The notes below the pieces were generated by a model, which saw only the letters and a program-made list of their open reading frames with translations, was not told the DNA's origin and searched no databases. A stretch of DNA of 64,000 bases from Wenzhouxiangella sediminis. Its GTDB lineage: Bacteria > Pseudomonadota > Gammaproteobacteria > Xanthomonadales > Wenzhouxiangellaceae. Positions 37,196 through 46,700 of the stretch are shown one piece after another. The stretch is taken from contig NZ_QUZK01000034.1 in the NCBI RefSeq assembly GCF_003410055.1, positions 62,001-126,000 on the forward strand, written 5' to 3'. Position numbers and translations under genes: made by a program. Each line of letters opens with the position of its first letter. The stretch's first letter is position 1.

Positions 37196-37200
37196 ATTTT

Positions 37201-37956
37201 TTACATATTCAGCAAGCGGCCGCCGTCGACGGCGAGGATCTGGCCGGTGACGTAGGGGGCGTCGAGGGCCAGGAAGGCCACCGCGCCTGCGATGTCTTCG
37301 GGATGTCCCTGGCGCTGCAGGGGCACGCGTTCGAGGATTTCGCGGCCGGCTTCCGGCGACTGCTCGCTTTCGGGCCAGAGAATCGCGCCGGGCGCCACGC
37401 CGTTGACGCGCACTTCGGGCGCCAGCTCGCGGGCCAGTGAGCGGGTCTGGGCGATCAGGCCAGCCTTGGCCTGGCTGTAGACGGGGTGATTCGACAGGGG
37501 TACCAGACCGTGGATGTCGACCATGTTGACGATCGCACCCTCGCGGGCCGCAAGCTCTCCCGAGCAGGCCTGCGCCAGGAAGAACGGTGCGCGCAGGTTG
37601 CTGGCCATCAGCTCGTCCCAGTCATCCTGCGTGGCCGACCCGAACGGCGTGGGGTAGAAGGCCGAGGCGTTGTTGACCAGGACGTCGATGCGGCCGAAGG
37701 CCTCGAGCGCGGCGTCGCGGATGCGCTCCGGCGCCGAATGCTCGGCCAGGTCGGCCTGCACCAGGGCGACCGAGCCGCGCCTCAGGGCCAGCAATTCGTC
37801 GCGCAGGGCTTCGGCCTCGTCGGCCGAGCCGCGATAGTGAATCACCACGTCCAGGCCGCGCGCGTGCAGTCCGCGGGCCGTTGTGGCGCCGATGCGCCGG
37901 GCCGCGCCGGTTACAATCGCCACACGTCCACGCTGTGCTTCCACGCTTGTCGTCAT
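37201..37956 (-). CDS. folM: Pteridine reductase / dihydromonapterin reductase-like SDR
   Basis: 251 residues from MTTSVEAQRGRVAIVTGAARRIG. The TGxxxRxG nucleotide motif with Arg is the mark of PTR1/FolM-type short-chain reductases. VNNASAFYPTPFG, VDIHGLVPLSNHPVYSQAKAG (catalytic Tyr and Lys) and PGAILWPE follow. It probably reduces dihydromonapterin or dihydrofolate with NADPH, fitting folB and folK 1.5 kb away. Its 5' end overlaps or abuts the divergent MidA-like gene. Confidence 0.85.
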   Translation of the reverse strand: MTTSVEAQRGRVAIVTGAARRIGATTARGLHARGLDVVIHYRGSADEAEALRDELLALRRGSVALVQADLAEHSAPERIRDAALEAFGRIDVLVNNASAFYPTPFGSATQDDWDELMASNLRAPFFLAQACSGELAAREGAIVNMVDIHGLVPLSNHPVYSQAKAGLIAQTRSLARELAPEVRVNGVAPGAILWPESEQSPEAGREILERVPLQRQGHPEDIAGAVAFLALDAPYVTGQILAVDGGRLLNM

Positions 37957-39125
37957 CCCGTTCTCCATCCCTGTCGCTGCCCGAGCCGCCGGCCGAACTG
38001 GCTGAGCTGAGCGAGGCGCTGTGCCGCAAGGTCATCGCCGAAATCGAGCGCGACGGCCCCATGCCCTTCGACCGCTACATGTCGATGGCATTGTACGAGC
38101 CCGGGCTCGGCTACTACGTCAACGGCCTGCACAAGTTCGGCCCGGCCGGCGACTTCGTCACCGCCCCGGAGCAGGGCGGGCTGTTCGCCGCCGCCCTGGC
38201 GCGCCAGTGCGACGAGCTGGCGGAAGCATTCGGCCCGGGCTGGACCCTGCTCGAACTCGGCGCCGGCTCGGGCGTGCTGGCGCGCGACCTGCTCGCCGGC
38301 CTGGCATCCCCGCCGAGCGAGTACCTGATCCTCGAGCCCAGCGCCCCCTTGCGGGAGGTCCAGCGCGAAACCCTCGCCGACTTGCCGGAAGCGCTGCGTG
38401 AGCGGGTCCGATGGATCACCGCGCCGCCGGCGAAAGCCTTCGAAGGCGTGATCGTCGGCAATGAAGTGATCGACGCGCTCGCCGTGGCCCGCTTCGAGGT
38501 CGGCCACGAAGGCGTGCTCGAGCAGTGCGTGACCTTCGACGGCGAACGACTGCAGTGGACCACACGCCCGCCGCGACCGCGACTGGAGCGGGCGTTCGAC
38601 AAACTCCAGCAGCAGCTCGGCCGGCGGCTCCCCGCCGGCTATGCCGGCGAAATCGCCGTCGACCTGCCCGACTGGGTGAACACCGTCACCGAACCGCTGG
38701 CACGCGGACTGGCGCTGTTCATCGACTACGGCTATCCCCGCTCGGAGTACTACCACCCCGACCGCAGCGATGGCACTCTGGTCTGCCACTACCGGCACCG
38801 CGCCCATTTCGACCCCTTCGTCTGGCCCGGCCTGACCGACCTGTCGGCCTTCGTCGATTTCACCGCCGTGGCTGAGGCCGGCCTCGACGCCGGCCTCGAA
38901 GTCGCCGGCTTCACCACGCAGGCGGGCTTCCTGCTCGCCCTCGGCGCCCACGAAGCGGTCGAAGCGGCCGACGACGACGCCGAACGGCTCAGATTGTCGG
39001 GAGAACTCAAACGCCTCACCCTGCCCGGCGAAATGGGGGAAAAATTCAAAGTCCTCGGCTTGGAGCGCGGGCTCGAGATACGCCTGAGCGGGTTCGGGTT
39101 GATGAGTCAATTGCATCGGCTCTGA
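37935..39125 (+). CDS. MidA/NDUFAF7-type SAM-dependent methyltransferase (DUF185)
   Basis: About 396 residues. PMPFDRYMSMALYEPGLGYY, KFGPAGDFVTAPEQGGLFAAALA, LLELGAGSGVLARDLL, VIVGNEVIDALAVARF and LFIDYGYPRSEYYHPDRSDGTLVCHYRH identify the family whose mitochondrial member methylates an arginine of complex I subunit NDUFS2. The bacterial substrate is not established. The start is uncertain: GTG at this point or TTG 12 bases on, both overlapping the folM 5' end; no ATG is suitable. Confidence 0.85.
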   Translation: MLPRLSSSRSPSLSLPEPPAELAELSEALCRKVIAEIERDGPMPFDRYMSMALYEPGLGYYVNGLHKFGPAGDFVTAPEQGGLFAAALARQCDELAEAFGPGWTLLELGAGSGVLARDLLAGLASPPSEYLILEPSAPLREVQRETLADLPEALRERVRWITAPPAKAFEGVIVGNEVIDALAVARFEVGHEGVLEQCVTFDGERLQWTTRPPRPRLERAFDKLQQQLGRRLPAGYAGEIAVDLPDWVNTVTEPLARGLALFIDYGYPRSEYYHPDRSDGTLVCHYRHRAHFDPFVWPGLTDLSAFVDFTAVAEAGLDAGLEVAGFTTQAGFLLALGAHEAVEAADDDAERLRLSGELKRLTLPGEMGEKFKVLGLERGLEIRLSGFGLMSQLHRL

Positions 39126-39129
39126 AAAA

Positions 39130-39407
39130 GGGGTTCCGGGTTCGGGGTTCCGGGTTCCGGGGGTTGGGTGGAGCGGTTGGATTGGAGTCGAAGGTTTCAG
39201 TGTTCAGGTTTCAGGTTTCAGGTTTCAGGGGCGGGCACCCGTTTGTTAGTGGAGGGCGGCGTTCGCCGCGAGACGCGGGCCGTCACCGCTCGCGCGGCAA
39301 AGCCGCCCCGCGCCGCTTTCGGCCGCCGCTCCGGAACCCCGAACCCGGAACCCCGAACCCCTTGTGTTTCTTCTTTTCCTGAACCCTGAAACCTGAACCC
39401 TGAAACC
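39130..39407. repeat. Complete heptamer-armed element (copy B) with a second GGTTCCG/GGTTCGG arm pair
   Basis: Most of the 348-base gap. Arm A left GGTTCCG/GGTTCGG tandem (39130-39167) pairs with an inverted tract at 39331-39361. Arm B left has five 7-mers GTTTCAG (39194-39228, one variant TGTTCAG) and its inverted partner has four CCTGAAC/CCTGAAA units (39378-39405). Order is A-B-A'-B', not nested. The core shares a 46-bp block with copy A. The array starts four bases after the upstream stop. No coding sequence is evident. Confidence 0.85.
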
Positions 39408-39473
39408 CTCTAGTCTAATGACTCTATTTCCGGCCCCTATCATCGATCGTGAGATAAACTCGGCTGCAGCACC

Positions 39474-41084
39474 ATGCCCAAAACATACGACTACATCATC
39501 GTCGGCGCCGGTTCGGCCGGCTGCGTGCTCGCCAACCGCCTGAGCGCCGACCCCTCGATTCGCGTGCTGCTGCTGGAAGCCGGGCCGCGGGACTGGAATC
39601 CGTTCATCCACATGCCGGCGGGCCTGTCCAAGCTGGTCAATTTCAAGTCGCTCAACTGGAACTACGAGACCGAGCCGGAGCCGGCGCTGAACAACCGCCG
39701 CCTCTACTGGCCGCGCGGCAAGGTGCTGGGCGGGTCGAGTTCCATCAACGCGATGTGCTATTCGCGCGGTCACCGCACCGACTATGACGACTGGGCGGCC
39801 GCCGGTAATCCGGGCTGGAGCTGGCAGGACGTCCTGCCCTATTTTCGACGCTCGGAGGACCAGGCCCGGGGCGAATCCGACCTGCACGGCGTCGGCGGGC
39901 CGCTGAGCGTCTCGGACCTGAGCTACACCAATCCGCTCAGCGAGGTCTACATCCAGGCCGCCGAGCAGGCGGGTTTCGCCCGCAACCCGGATTTCAACGG
40001 CCCGGCCCAACGCGGTGTCGGCTTCTACCAGGTGACGCAACGCCAGGGACGGCGCTGCAGCACGGCGGCCGGCTACCTCAATCCAGTCAAGTCGCGCCCC
40101 AACCTGACCGTGCTGACCGGCGCCCTCACCCTCGGCCTGACCTTCGCCGGCGGCGACCGCGTCAACGGCGTGCGCTACCGACGGCGCGGCATCACCCAGA
40201 CCGCGATTGCCGGGCGCGAAGTGCTGCTCTCGGCCGGCGCGATCAACTCGCCGCAGCTACTGATGCTGTCGGGCATCGGGCCGGCCGGCATGCTCGAATC
40301 CGCCGGCGTGACATGCCGCCACGAGCTGCTGGAAGTGGGCCGCAACCTGCAGGACCATCTCGACATCTGCACGCTCACGCGCTGCTCCCAGCCGGTCACC
40401 TACGACCAGCTCAACGAACTGAAAGTGGGCCTTCGCTACTTCCTGCACCACGAGGGTGAGGGCACCTCCAACATCGCCGAGGCGGGCGCTTTCGTCGTCA
40501 GCGGACGGGGCCGCGACGACCGGCCGGACGTGCAGATGCACTTCGTGCCCGCCCTGCTCGACGACCACGGTCGCAACCGCCTGCCGGGCGACGGCTACAC
40601 CCTGCACGCCTGCCCCTTGCGGCCGCAGAGCCGCGGACACCTGGCGATCCGTTCCGACGACCCGCGCGAACCCATCGCGATTCACGCCAACTACCTGAGC
40701 GAATCCGAGGATCTCGAGATGATGCTCGAATGCGTGAAACTCTCCCGGCGGATCCTGGAGCAACCGGCCTTCCGCCCCTTCCGGGCCCACGAGATCTACC
40801 CCGGCGACGACGTCCGCGACCGCGACGGGCTGATCGACTTCATCCGCACCAAGGCAGAGACCATCTACCACCCGGTGGGCACCTGCCGCATGGGGAGCGA
40901 TCCGCACTCGGTCGTCGACCCCGAACTGCGCGTGCGGGGCCTGTCGGGCCTGCGCGTGGTCGACGCCTCGATCATGCCGACCCTGGTCGGCGGCAACACC
41001 AATGCGCCGACGATCATGATCGCCGAAAAGGCCGCCGACCTGATCCTGGCCGGCGCGGCCGCCCGGCCCGCACAAGCGGCCTGA
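39474..41084 (+). CDS. GMC-family FAD-dependent oxidoreductase (choline/alcohol dehydrogenase-like)
   Basis: 536 residues. FAD motif DYIIVGAGSAGCVLANRLS, then PRGKVLGGSSSINAM and GAINSPQLLMLSGIGP (GMC signatures 1 and 2), and the C-terminal HPVGTCRMG with VVDASIMPTLVGGNTNAPTIMIAEKAA. Such enzymes oxidise alcohols or choline and pass electrons to quinones or oxygen. BetA-like overall, but no betB or betI is nearby, so a general alcohol dehydrogenase role is equally possible. It converges on the htpX-like gene. Confidence 0.9.
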   Translation: MPKTYDYIIVGAGSAGCVLANRLSADPSIRVLLLEAGPRDWNPFIHMPAGLSKLVNFKSLNWNYETEPEPALNNRRLYWPRGKVLGGSSSINAMCYSRGHRTDYDDWAAAGNPGWSWQDVLPYFRRSEDQARGESDLHGVGGPLSVSDLSYTNPLSEVYIQAAEQAGFARNPDFNGPAQRGVGFYQVTQRQGRRCSTAAGYLNPVKSRPNLTVLTGALTLGLTFAGGDRVNGVRYRRRGITQTAIAGREVLLSAGAINSPQLLMLSGIGPAGMLESAGVTCRHELLEVGRNLQDHLDICTLTRCSQPVTYDQLNELKVGLRYFLHHEGEGTSNIAEAGAFVVSGRGRDDRPDVQMHFVPALLDDHGRNRLPGDGYTLHACPLRPQSRGHLAIRSDDPREPIAIHANYLSESEDLEMMLECVKLSRRILEQPAFRPFRAHEIYPGDDVRDRDGLIDFIRTKAETIYHPVGTCRMGSDPHSVVDPELRVRGLSGLRVVDASIMPTLVGGNTNAPTIMIAEKAADLILAGAAARPAQAA

Positions 41085-41087
41085 ACT

Positions 41088-42974
41088 TCAGCGCGCCTCG
41101 CCGGAGCGCATCAGGGGAAGCGGCACGTGCAGCAAGGCGCAGACCACCCTTAGCAGGTCGAGTTCGTCGTCAACGACTTGTTCGTCGTGGGCCGCGCAGC
41201 ACAACAGGGCGGCGACGAGCGAATGCTTGGACTCCGGCCGCAGGTCGTCGAGTCGTCCCAGAATCTGGTCCAGGCGCCCGGCCCAGGCCTTCACCTCCGG
41301 CATCGCCGGCACCTGCCCGTCCAGCTCGGCCATGCCCGCGGCGAAAGCCGATTCGGCGCCCGCGGAGTCGTCCGGATGGCCGTAGTGCGCCAGGATCGCC
41401 ATCAACTCGGTCGCTTCGGCCTTCCGGGCGGCGAGCTTGCGGCGGCCGGCAGGCCGGGCCTGCGCCGGGCGGAGCGCGTCGCGAATCAGCACGTTGACCA
41501 GGCGCGTCAGGGAATACTCGAACAGATCCACCTCACCGTCGGCCCGGGCAAGGCCTTCGAGCAAACGCATGAAGGCCACGAGTTCGGGTTCCGGGCGGCG
41601 CCGGATCTGGGGAAAGGCCATCTCGACCAGGGGCAGGCGCATGGCGCGCGGCTGGTCGGACAGCGCGTCGTGGAGCTGCCGAACCTGCGCCTCGCTGTCG
41701 CCGCCGAGCTTGCGCGCGACCTGAAGTAGTTGCCGTTCGCGTACTTCCGGGTCCTTGCTGATCAGCAGGCTGCACACCAGCTCCTGCGCCCACTCGTCGG
41801 AATGCGCGGCCCGCTCGAGCGGTGCCGGAACGCCTGCGGCCATGATGGCCGCCGTGAGCGCCTGCTCCATGCCGGGCCGGCCGATCTGTTCGGCGAGGCT
41901 GCCCAGGTCGGTCACCAGCCGGGCCGGATCGATCCCCTCGGCCGCTTCCCGCGCCTGCCGCCGCCGCTCGGCTTCTTCGGCCTCGGCCTTGCGTGCCTGG
42001 GCGTGACGATCCATTTCGCGGGCGATCCGCTCGAGTTCCTCGGGACGAAAGGAGGGATCGATCGCTTCGATGCGCTTTTCCAGCGGCGGGTGGGTGGCGA
42101 ACATCTGGTAACCCATCCCGGTCGAGAACAGCATGTGGCCCACTTCCTCGCTGTCGGCGGTGAGGAAGGAGCCGGCATAGAGCGCGCCGATCTTCTTGAG
42201 CGCGTTGCCGATACCCTCGGGGTTTCGCGTAAACTGCACGGCCGAAGCGTCGGCAAGGAACTCGCGCTGACGGGAAACCGCGGCCTTGATCCAGCGCCCG
42301 AAGAACAGGCCGATGTATCCCAGCACGACGATCCCCAGCCCGGCCAGGACCGCAGGGGCGGCATTGCGGCTGTCGCGCGCAAAGCGTGCGGAATACAGCA
42401 GCTTTCGACCCACGATGGCAATGACCAGGATGCCGAAAAGAACCCCGATCAGCCGGATATTGAGCCGCATGTCACCGTTGAGGATATGGCTGAATTCGTG
42501 CGCGATGACGCCCTGCAGCTCATCACGGTCAAGGTGCTCGAGCGTTCCGCGCGTAACGGCCACCGCGGCGTCGGCCGGAGAAAAGCCGGCGGCGAAGGCG
42601 TTGATGCCCTGCTCGTGCTCGAGAACGTAGATCTCGGGCACGGGCACCCCCGAGGCGATGGCCATCTCCTCGACGACGTTGCGCAATCTCTGACGCAGGG
42701 GATCCGAAGGTGAGGCGTCGATGCGCGTACCGCCCAGCGACTGCGCGACCTCGCCCCCACCGCCGCGCAGCTGCAGGGTGCGAACGGCGCTGGCCCCGAG
42801 GATGACGCCACCGGTGATCACCGTCGCCCAGAACAGGATCCAGGGATCGGGTCCGATGGCGAAGTAGACGAACACGTCGACCGCCGCAATGATCGCCAGC
42901 ACAGCCAGCGCGAACATGATCAGCAGCCATCGGCTCTGTCGCTTGGCTCGATCCTGGTGCTCGAAGAAGTTCAT
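41088..42974 (-). CDS. HtpX-like M48 zinc metalloprotease with long C-terminal extension
   Basis: 628 residues. Two N-terminal transmembrane segments, then EIYVLEHEQGINAFAAGFSPADAAVAVTRG and the zinc motif HEFSHILNGD, two further membrane segments, QREFLADASAVQFTRNP (third zinc ligand region) and THPPLEKRIEAI. After about residue 330 comes a 300-residue helical extension, beginning with a charged coil, that classic HtpX (about 290 residues) lacks. It works in membrane protein quality control by inference. The partner lemA is upstream, separated by a repeat element. Confidence 0.88.
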   Translation of the reverse strand: MNFFEHQDRAKRQSRWLLIMFALAVLAIIAAVDVFVYFAIGPDPWILFWATVITGGVILGASAVRTLQLRGGGGEVAQSLGGTRIDASPSDPLRQRLRNVVEEMAIASGVPVPEIYVLEHEQGINAFAAGFSPADAAVAVTRGTLEHLDRDELQGVIAHEFSHILNGDMRLNIRLIGVLFGILVIAIVGRKLLYSARFARDSRNAAPAVLAGLGIVVLGYIGLFFGRWIKAAVSRQREFLADASAVQFTRNPEGIGNALKKIGALYAGSFLTADSEEVGHMLFSTGMGYQMFATHPPLEKRIEAIDPSFRPEELERIAREMDRHAQARKAEAEEAERRRQAREAAEGIDPARLVTDLGSLAEQIGRPGMEQALTAAIMAAGVPAPLERAAHSDEWAQELVCSLLISKDPEVRERQLLQVARKLGGDSEAQVRQLHDALSDQPRAMRLPLVEMAFPQIRRRPEPELVAFMRLLEGLARADGEVDLFEYSLTRLVNVLIRDALRPAQARPAGRRKLAARKAEATELMAILAHYGHPDDSAGAESAFAAGMAELDGQVPAMPEVKAWAGRLDQILGRLDDLRPESKHSLVAALLCCAAHDEQVVDDELDLLRVVCALLHVPLPLMRSGEAR

Positions 42975-42981
42975 GCCATGA

Positions 42982-43156
42982 ATTCAGGTTTCAGGGGTTC
43001 AGGGTTCAGGTTTCAGGGCGGGCGCATTTGAGGGTTGATGGGCGGCTGCGCCGCGACACCAGGGCGCCAGAACCTAAGGGGCCATCAGCGGGTGTCCACG
43101 TTTCGCGGCGCAGCCGCCCCGCAGGCTTCGTGAACCCGCCCCTGAAACCTGAACCC
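42982..43156. repeat. Complete heptamer-armed inverted element (copy C)
   Basis: Left arm of GTTTCAG-type units (42983-43018, one with an extra G) and right arm CCTGAAA, CCTGAAC (43141-43154). The core is itself a hairpin: GGCGGCTGCGCCGCG (43041-43055) and its exact complement at 43104-43118. It lies seven bases upstream of the protease ATG and five bases after the lemA stop, so it occupies the whole intergenic space between the two genes. Confidence 0.85.
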
Positions 43157-43161
43157 TTCTA

Positions 43162-43746
43162 TCAACCAAAATCGACTTGCACCGCCTCCCGCTTGGCCGG
43201 ATCGTCGATCTCGAGGAATTCCGCCGGCTTGAAGGTGAACATGCCGGCGACGACGTTGGCCGGGAAGCTCTCGCGCAGGGTGTTGTAGGTCATCACCGCG
43301 TCGTTGAAGGCCTGGCGGGCGAAGGCGACCTTGTTTTCCGTGCTGGTGAGCTCCTCGGAGAGCTGCATCATGTTCTGGTTGGCCTTGAGGTCCGGGTAGT
43401 TCTCGGACAGGGCGAACAGGCGGCCCAGGGCGCCGGAGAGGCCCTGCTCGGCCTCGGAGAGCTTGCGCATGGCATCCGGGTCGGACGGATCGGCGGCGGC
43501 GTTCTTGAGCTGCTGGTGCGCGCCGTTTCGGGCCTGGATGACCGCCTCGAGCGTCTCGCGCTCGTGGCTCATGTACTTCTTGGCCACTTCGACCAGGTTG
43601 GGGATCAGGTCGTGGCGCCGGTTGAGCTGCACGTCGATCTGCGCAAAGGCGTTCTTGTAGCGGTTGCGCGCGGCGACCAGGCGGTTGTAGATCGTGATGG
43701 CGAAGAACGCCGCCGCCACGATGACGATCAACAGCACCCATTCCAT
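43162..43746 (-). CDS. lemA: LemA family protein
   Basis: 194 residues. One N-terminal transmembrane segment (VLLIVIVAAAFFAITIYNRLV) and the LemA coiled domain: RNRYKNAFAQIDVQLNRRHDLIPNLVEVAKKYM and a C-terminal FPANVVAGMFTFKPAEFLEID. The lemA-htpX pair is widespread and thought to act together at the membrane. Here the two are separated by an inserted repeat element that the message must cross unless the protease has its own promoter. Confidence 0.93.
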   Translation of the reverse strand: MEWVLLIVIVAAAFFAITIYNRLVAARNRYKNAFAQIDVQLNRRHDLIPNLVEVAKKYMSHERETLEAVIQARNGAHQQLKNAAADPSDPDAMRKLSEAEQGLSGALGRLFALSENYPDLKANQNMMQLSEELTSTENKVAFARQAFNDAVMTYNTLRESFPANVVAGMFTFKPAEFLEIDDPAKREAVQVDFG

Positions 43747-43779
43747 GGGCTCGTCCTCCTTTGAAAATCCGGTTTCAGT

Positions 43780-46700
43780 TTACCCGCTCGACCCGCCAGC
43801 GTCATCGCCGCCGATGCGCAGGTCGAACAGCAGCCCGACGAAGCGGCTCTCGACCAGGGGCCAGCGCAGGAAGTGAGCGCCCTTCGGCAGCAGGGGCGGC
43901 GGGCCGGAGCGCGACGGAAACGGCGACTGCAGCCAGGCCAGGGCCTCGGCCTGCTGCCGCCAGGCGTCGAGCCGGTCGGCATCGGTTTCATCGAGGGTCT
44001 GGGGGTCGACGAGCAGCAGGTCGCAGGGTCGTGCGCGGCGGCGGGCATCGACGACGCGAATGCCCCAGCGACGGGCCAGGGACTGCAGGACGCGTAGTGT
44101 GGGCGTGGGGACGCTGGCCCCCACGACCTGCCCCTGGAGCATGCTCGAAAGGGCCGAGCCGGACGTCTCGGTTGCCGCGTCAAGTGCCGGCAGTCGCACT
44201 CGGAACCGGCTGCCGCCGTGGCAGCCGGCCAGCAGGTCGAGCGTGCCGCCCATGGCATCGACGAGCCGGCGGCAGATCGCCAAACCCAGTCCCGACCCGC
44301 TGTAGGAGCGGGTGATCGAGGCGTCGAGCTGCGTGAACGGCTCGAACAGCCGGTCGCGGTCGCGCGCACTGATACCCGGGCCCGAGTCGGATACCACCAG
44401 GACGAGCTGCCCGTCGCGGCCGGCGGCCGCGCTCAATTCGATCCCGCCGCGCTCGGTGAACTTGACCGCGTTGCTCAGCAGGTTGCCCAGCACCTGGGAG
44501 ATGCGATCGCTGTCGCCCGAAGCAGAAAGCGGCAGGTCGGCGGCGATCCGCAGCCGCAGGTCGAGCCCCTTGCGTGCCGCGTTGGGGGCGTGCAGGTCCA
44601 CGACCTGCTCGAGCATCGCGGCCAGGTCGAAGGGCTGCTCGTTGAGGCTCATCCGGCCGGCTTCGATGCGAGAGATATCCAGCACGTCGTCGATGATGCG
44701 CTGGAGCTGCAGGCCCGACTGGCGCAGCGTGTCGAGGATGTCTTGCTGCCCCGGTTCGGTTTCCGTCTCGTAGAGCAGCTCCACCATGCCCAGGACACCG
44801 TGCAGCGGCGTGCGGATTTCGTGACTCATTGTGGCCAGAAACTCGGACTTGGCGTTGCTGGCCTGCTCGGCGCGTTCGGCCAGCGCGCGAACGCGCTGCA
44901 GCAGCAAGGCGTTGTGCAGGGCCTGCGCGGCCATCTCCTCGAGCAGCCGCAGGCGTTCTCGATCCTCGTCGCTCAGACTGCCGGGCAGCGCCTCGACCAG
45001 TACACGGGCCACATCCCGGTCGCCGACTCGCAGGGTCAGGGCCAGGTCCTCTCCAACGCCGGCGGCCGTGAGTCGCCGGCGCCACTGCTCCCGTGTGAGC
45101 GGGGCCTGCTCGGTGTCGGTGGCCACGAGGTCTCGCGGCAGGTGCTCGTCGACGTAGCCCAGCCAGGCGGCACGCCCTCCGGTGACCTGGACGATCTCGC
45201 GCGCAATGGTCTCGGCGAGTTCCAGGGGCTCGAGGCTGTGATTGAGCCGGGTGATGATCTTGCGCTGCTGCTCGGCCAGGTCGCGTTTCTGGCGTGCGTC
45301 GCGCACCTCCCTGCGGCGCTGATTGGCGCGTCGATAGCCGCGCAAGCCGGCACCGGTGCCTGTCAGGGCAAGCAGTGCATAGGCGGCCAGCGCCCAGCCG
45401 CTCAGCCACGGGGGTTGCCGTATGTGCACGGCGAGGGCGTCGCCGTCCGTGCTCCAGGGCCCATCCGGGGCAGCCGCCTGTACGAGGAACCGATACCTGC
45501 CCGGGGGCAGGTTCGAATAGTGGTGTCGGGTCTGGCCGATGAGTTCGATCCAGTCATTGTCCCAGCCTTCCAGCATGACGCGATAGCGCGTGCGGTCGGT
45601 GGCGAGATAGCTGGTCGCGAGAAAATCGATGAAGAGATTGTTGTTATCGTGTTCGAGTTCGATCGCAGTGCTGGAGACCGGATCGAGCTCGACGATTCGG
45701 TCGCCGGCCTGGAGCCGGGTCATGTGCACCTTCGGCGCAACGGAAACGCTGCTGATGCGCCCGGGATCGACGGTGACGATGCCGCCGCGTCCACCGAAGG
45801 CCAGGATACCGTTGGGCAGGGTAGCCGCGGCGTTTTCGCCGAACTCCACGGCAGCCATGCCGTCGCGCTGCGAGAAGTGACGGACCCGGCCATCCGCCAC
45901 GCGCAGCAGCGACAGGCCGCTGGTGCGCATGAGCCAGATATCGCCGAGCGCATCGGGGACGATCTCGATAACGCGCCCCGGGGGCAAGCGCCCCTCGAGA
46001 TCATACTCCCGTACTGCAACCAGTGACCCAGCCTCCCGACGCCAGAGCTGGATCGACTGATCGGTCGCCAGCCAGAGCTCGTCGTCCAGCCAGGCGGCGG
46101 AGGCCAGCGGTCGCTTGGCCGGCACTTCCTGCCGCACGAATCCCCGTTCTTCGCTCCAGCGGTAGACGCCGCCCGGCGCAATCAGCCACCAGGCGCCATC
46201 GGGCCCGCGCATGATCTCCCTCGGGGCCGTCTCGGGAAGGAAACGCCGCCCCTGGCCATCCGGATGAAAGTGTTCGCGCTCGCCCGTCGACTCGTCGAAC
46301 AGGAAAAGCCCGACATCCTGGGTGGCAATCCACAACTGCTCCTCGTCCTTGCGTCGCAAGCTGGAGAACGTGCCGGAGGCGAGATCACCCCGGTTCATCA
46401 GGACCTGGTGAGCGCCGCCCTCGCCCAGGGCGGCCCGGACGACGCTCTTCTGGGTCGCGAAATAGATCGTACCGCTCTCCCGAAGTATCTCCAGGACAGC
46501 GGCGCCGGACAGCGCTTCCCTCGCCGCTTCGGAGATGGTGGGTAGCGGCTCATCCCTCTCGGCCAGTGCCAGAAATTCGACGTCGCCGCGCAGCCCGCCG
46601 ATCCAGAAGCCCCGGGAATCCCTGTCCCAGGTGAGGCTCATGACCGGATCAAGGTTGACGGCATCCGGGCCGTTCCGACCCGGAACGGGCTGGTAACGCT

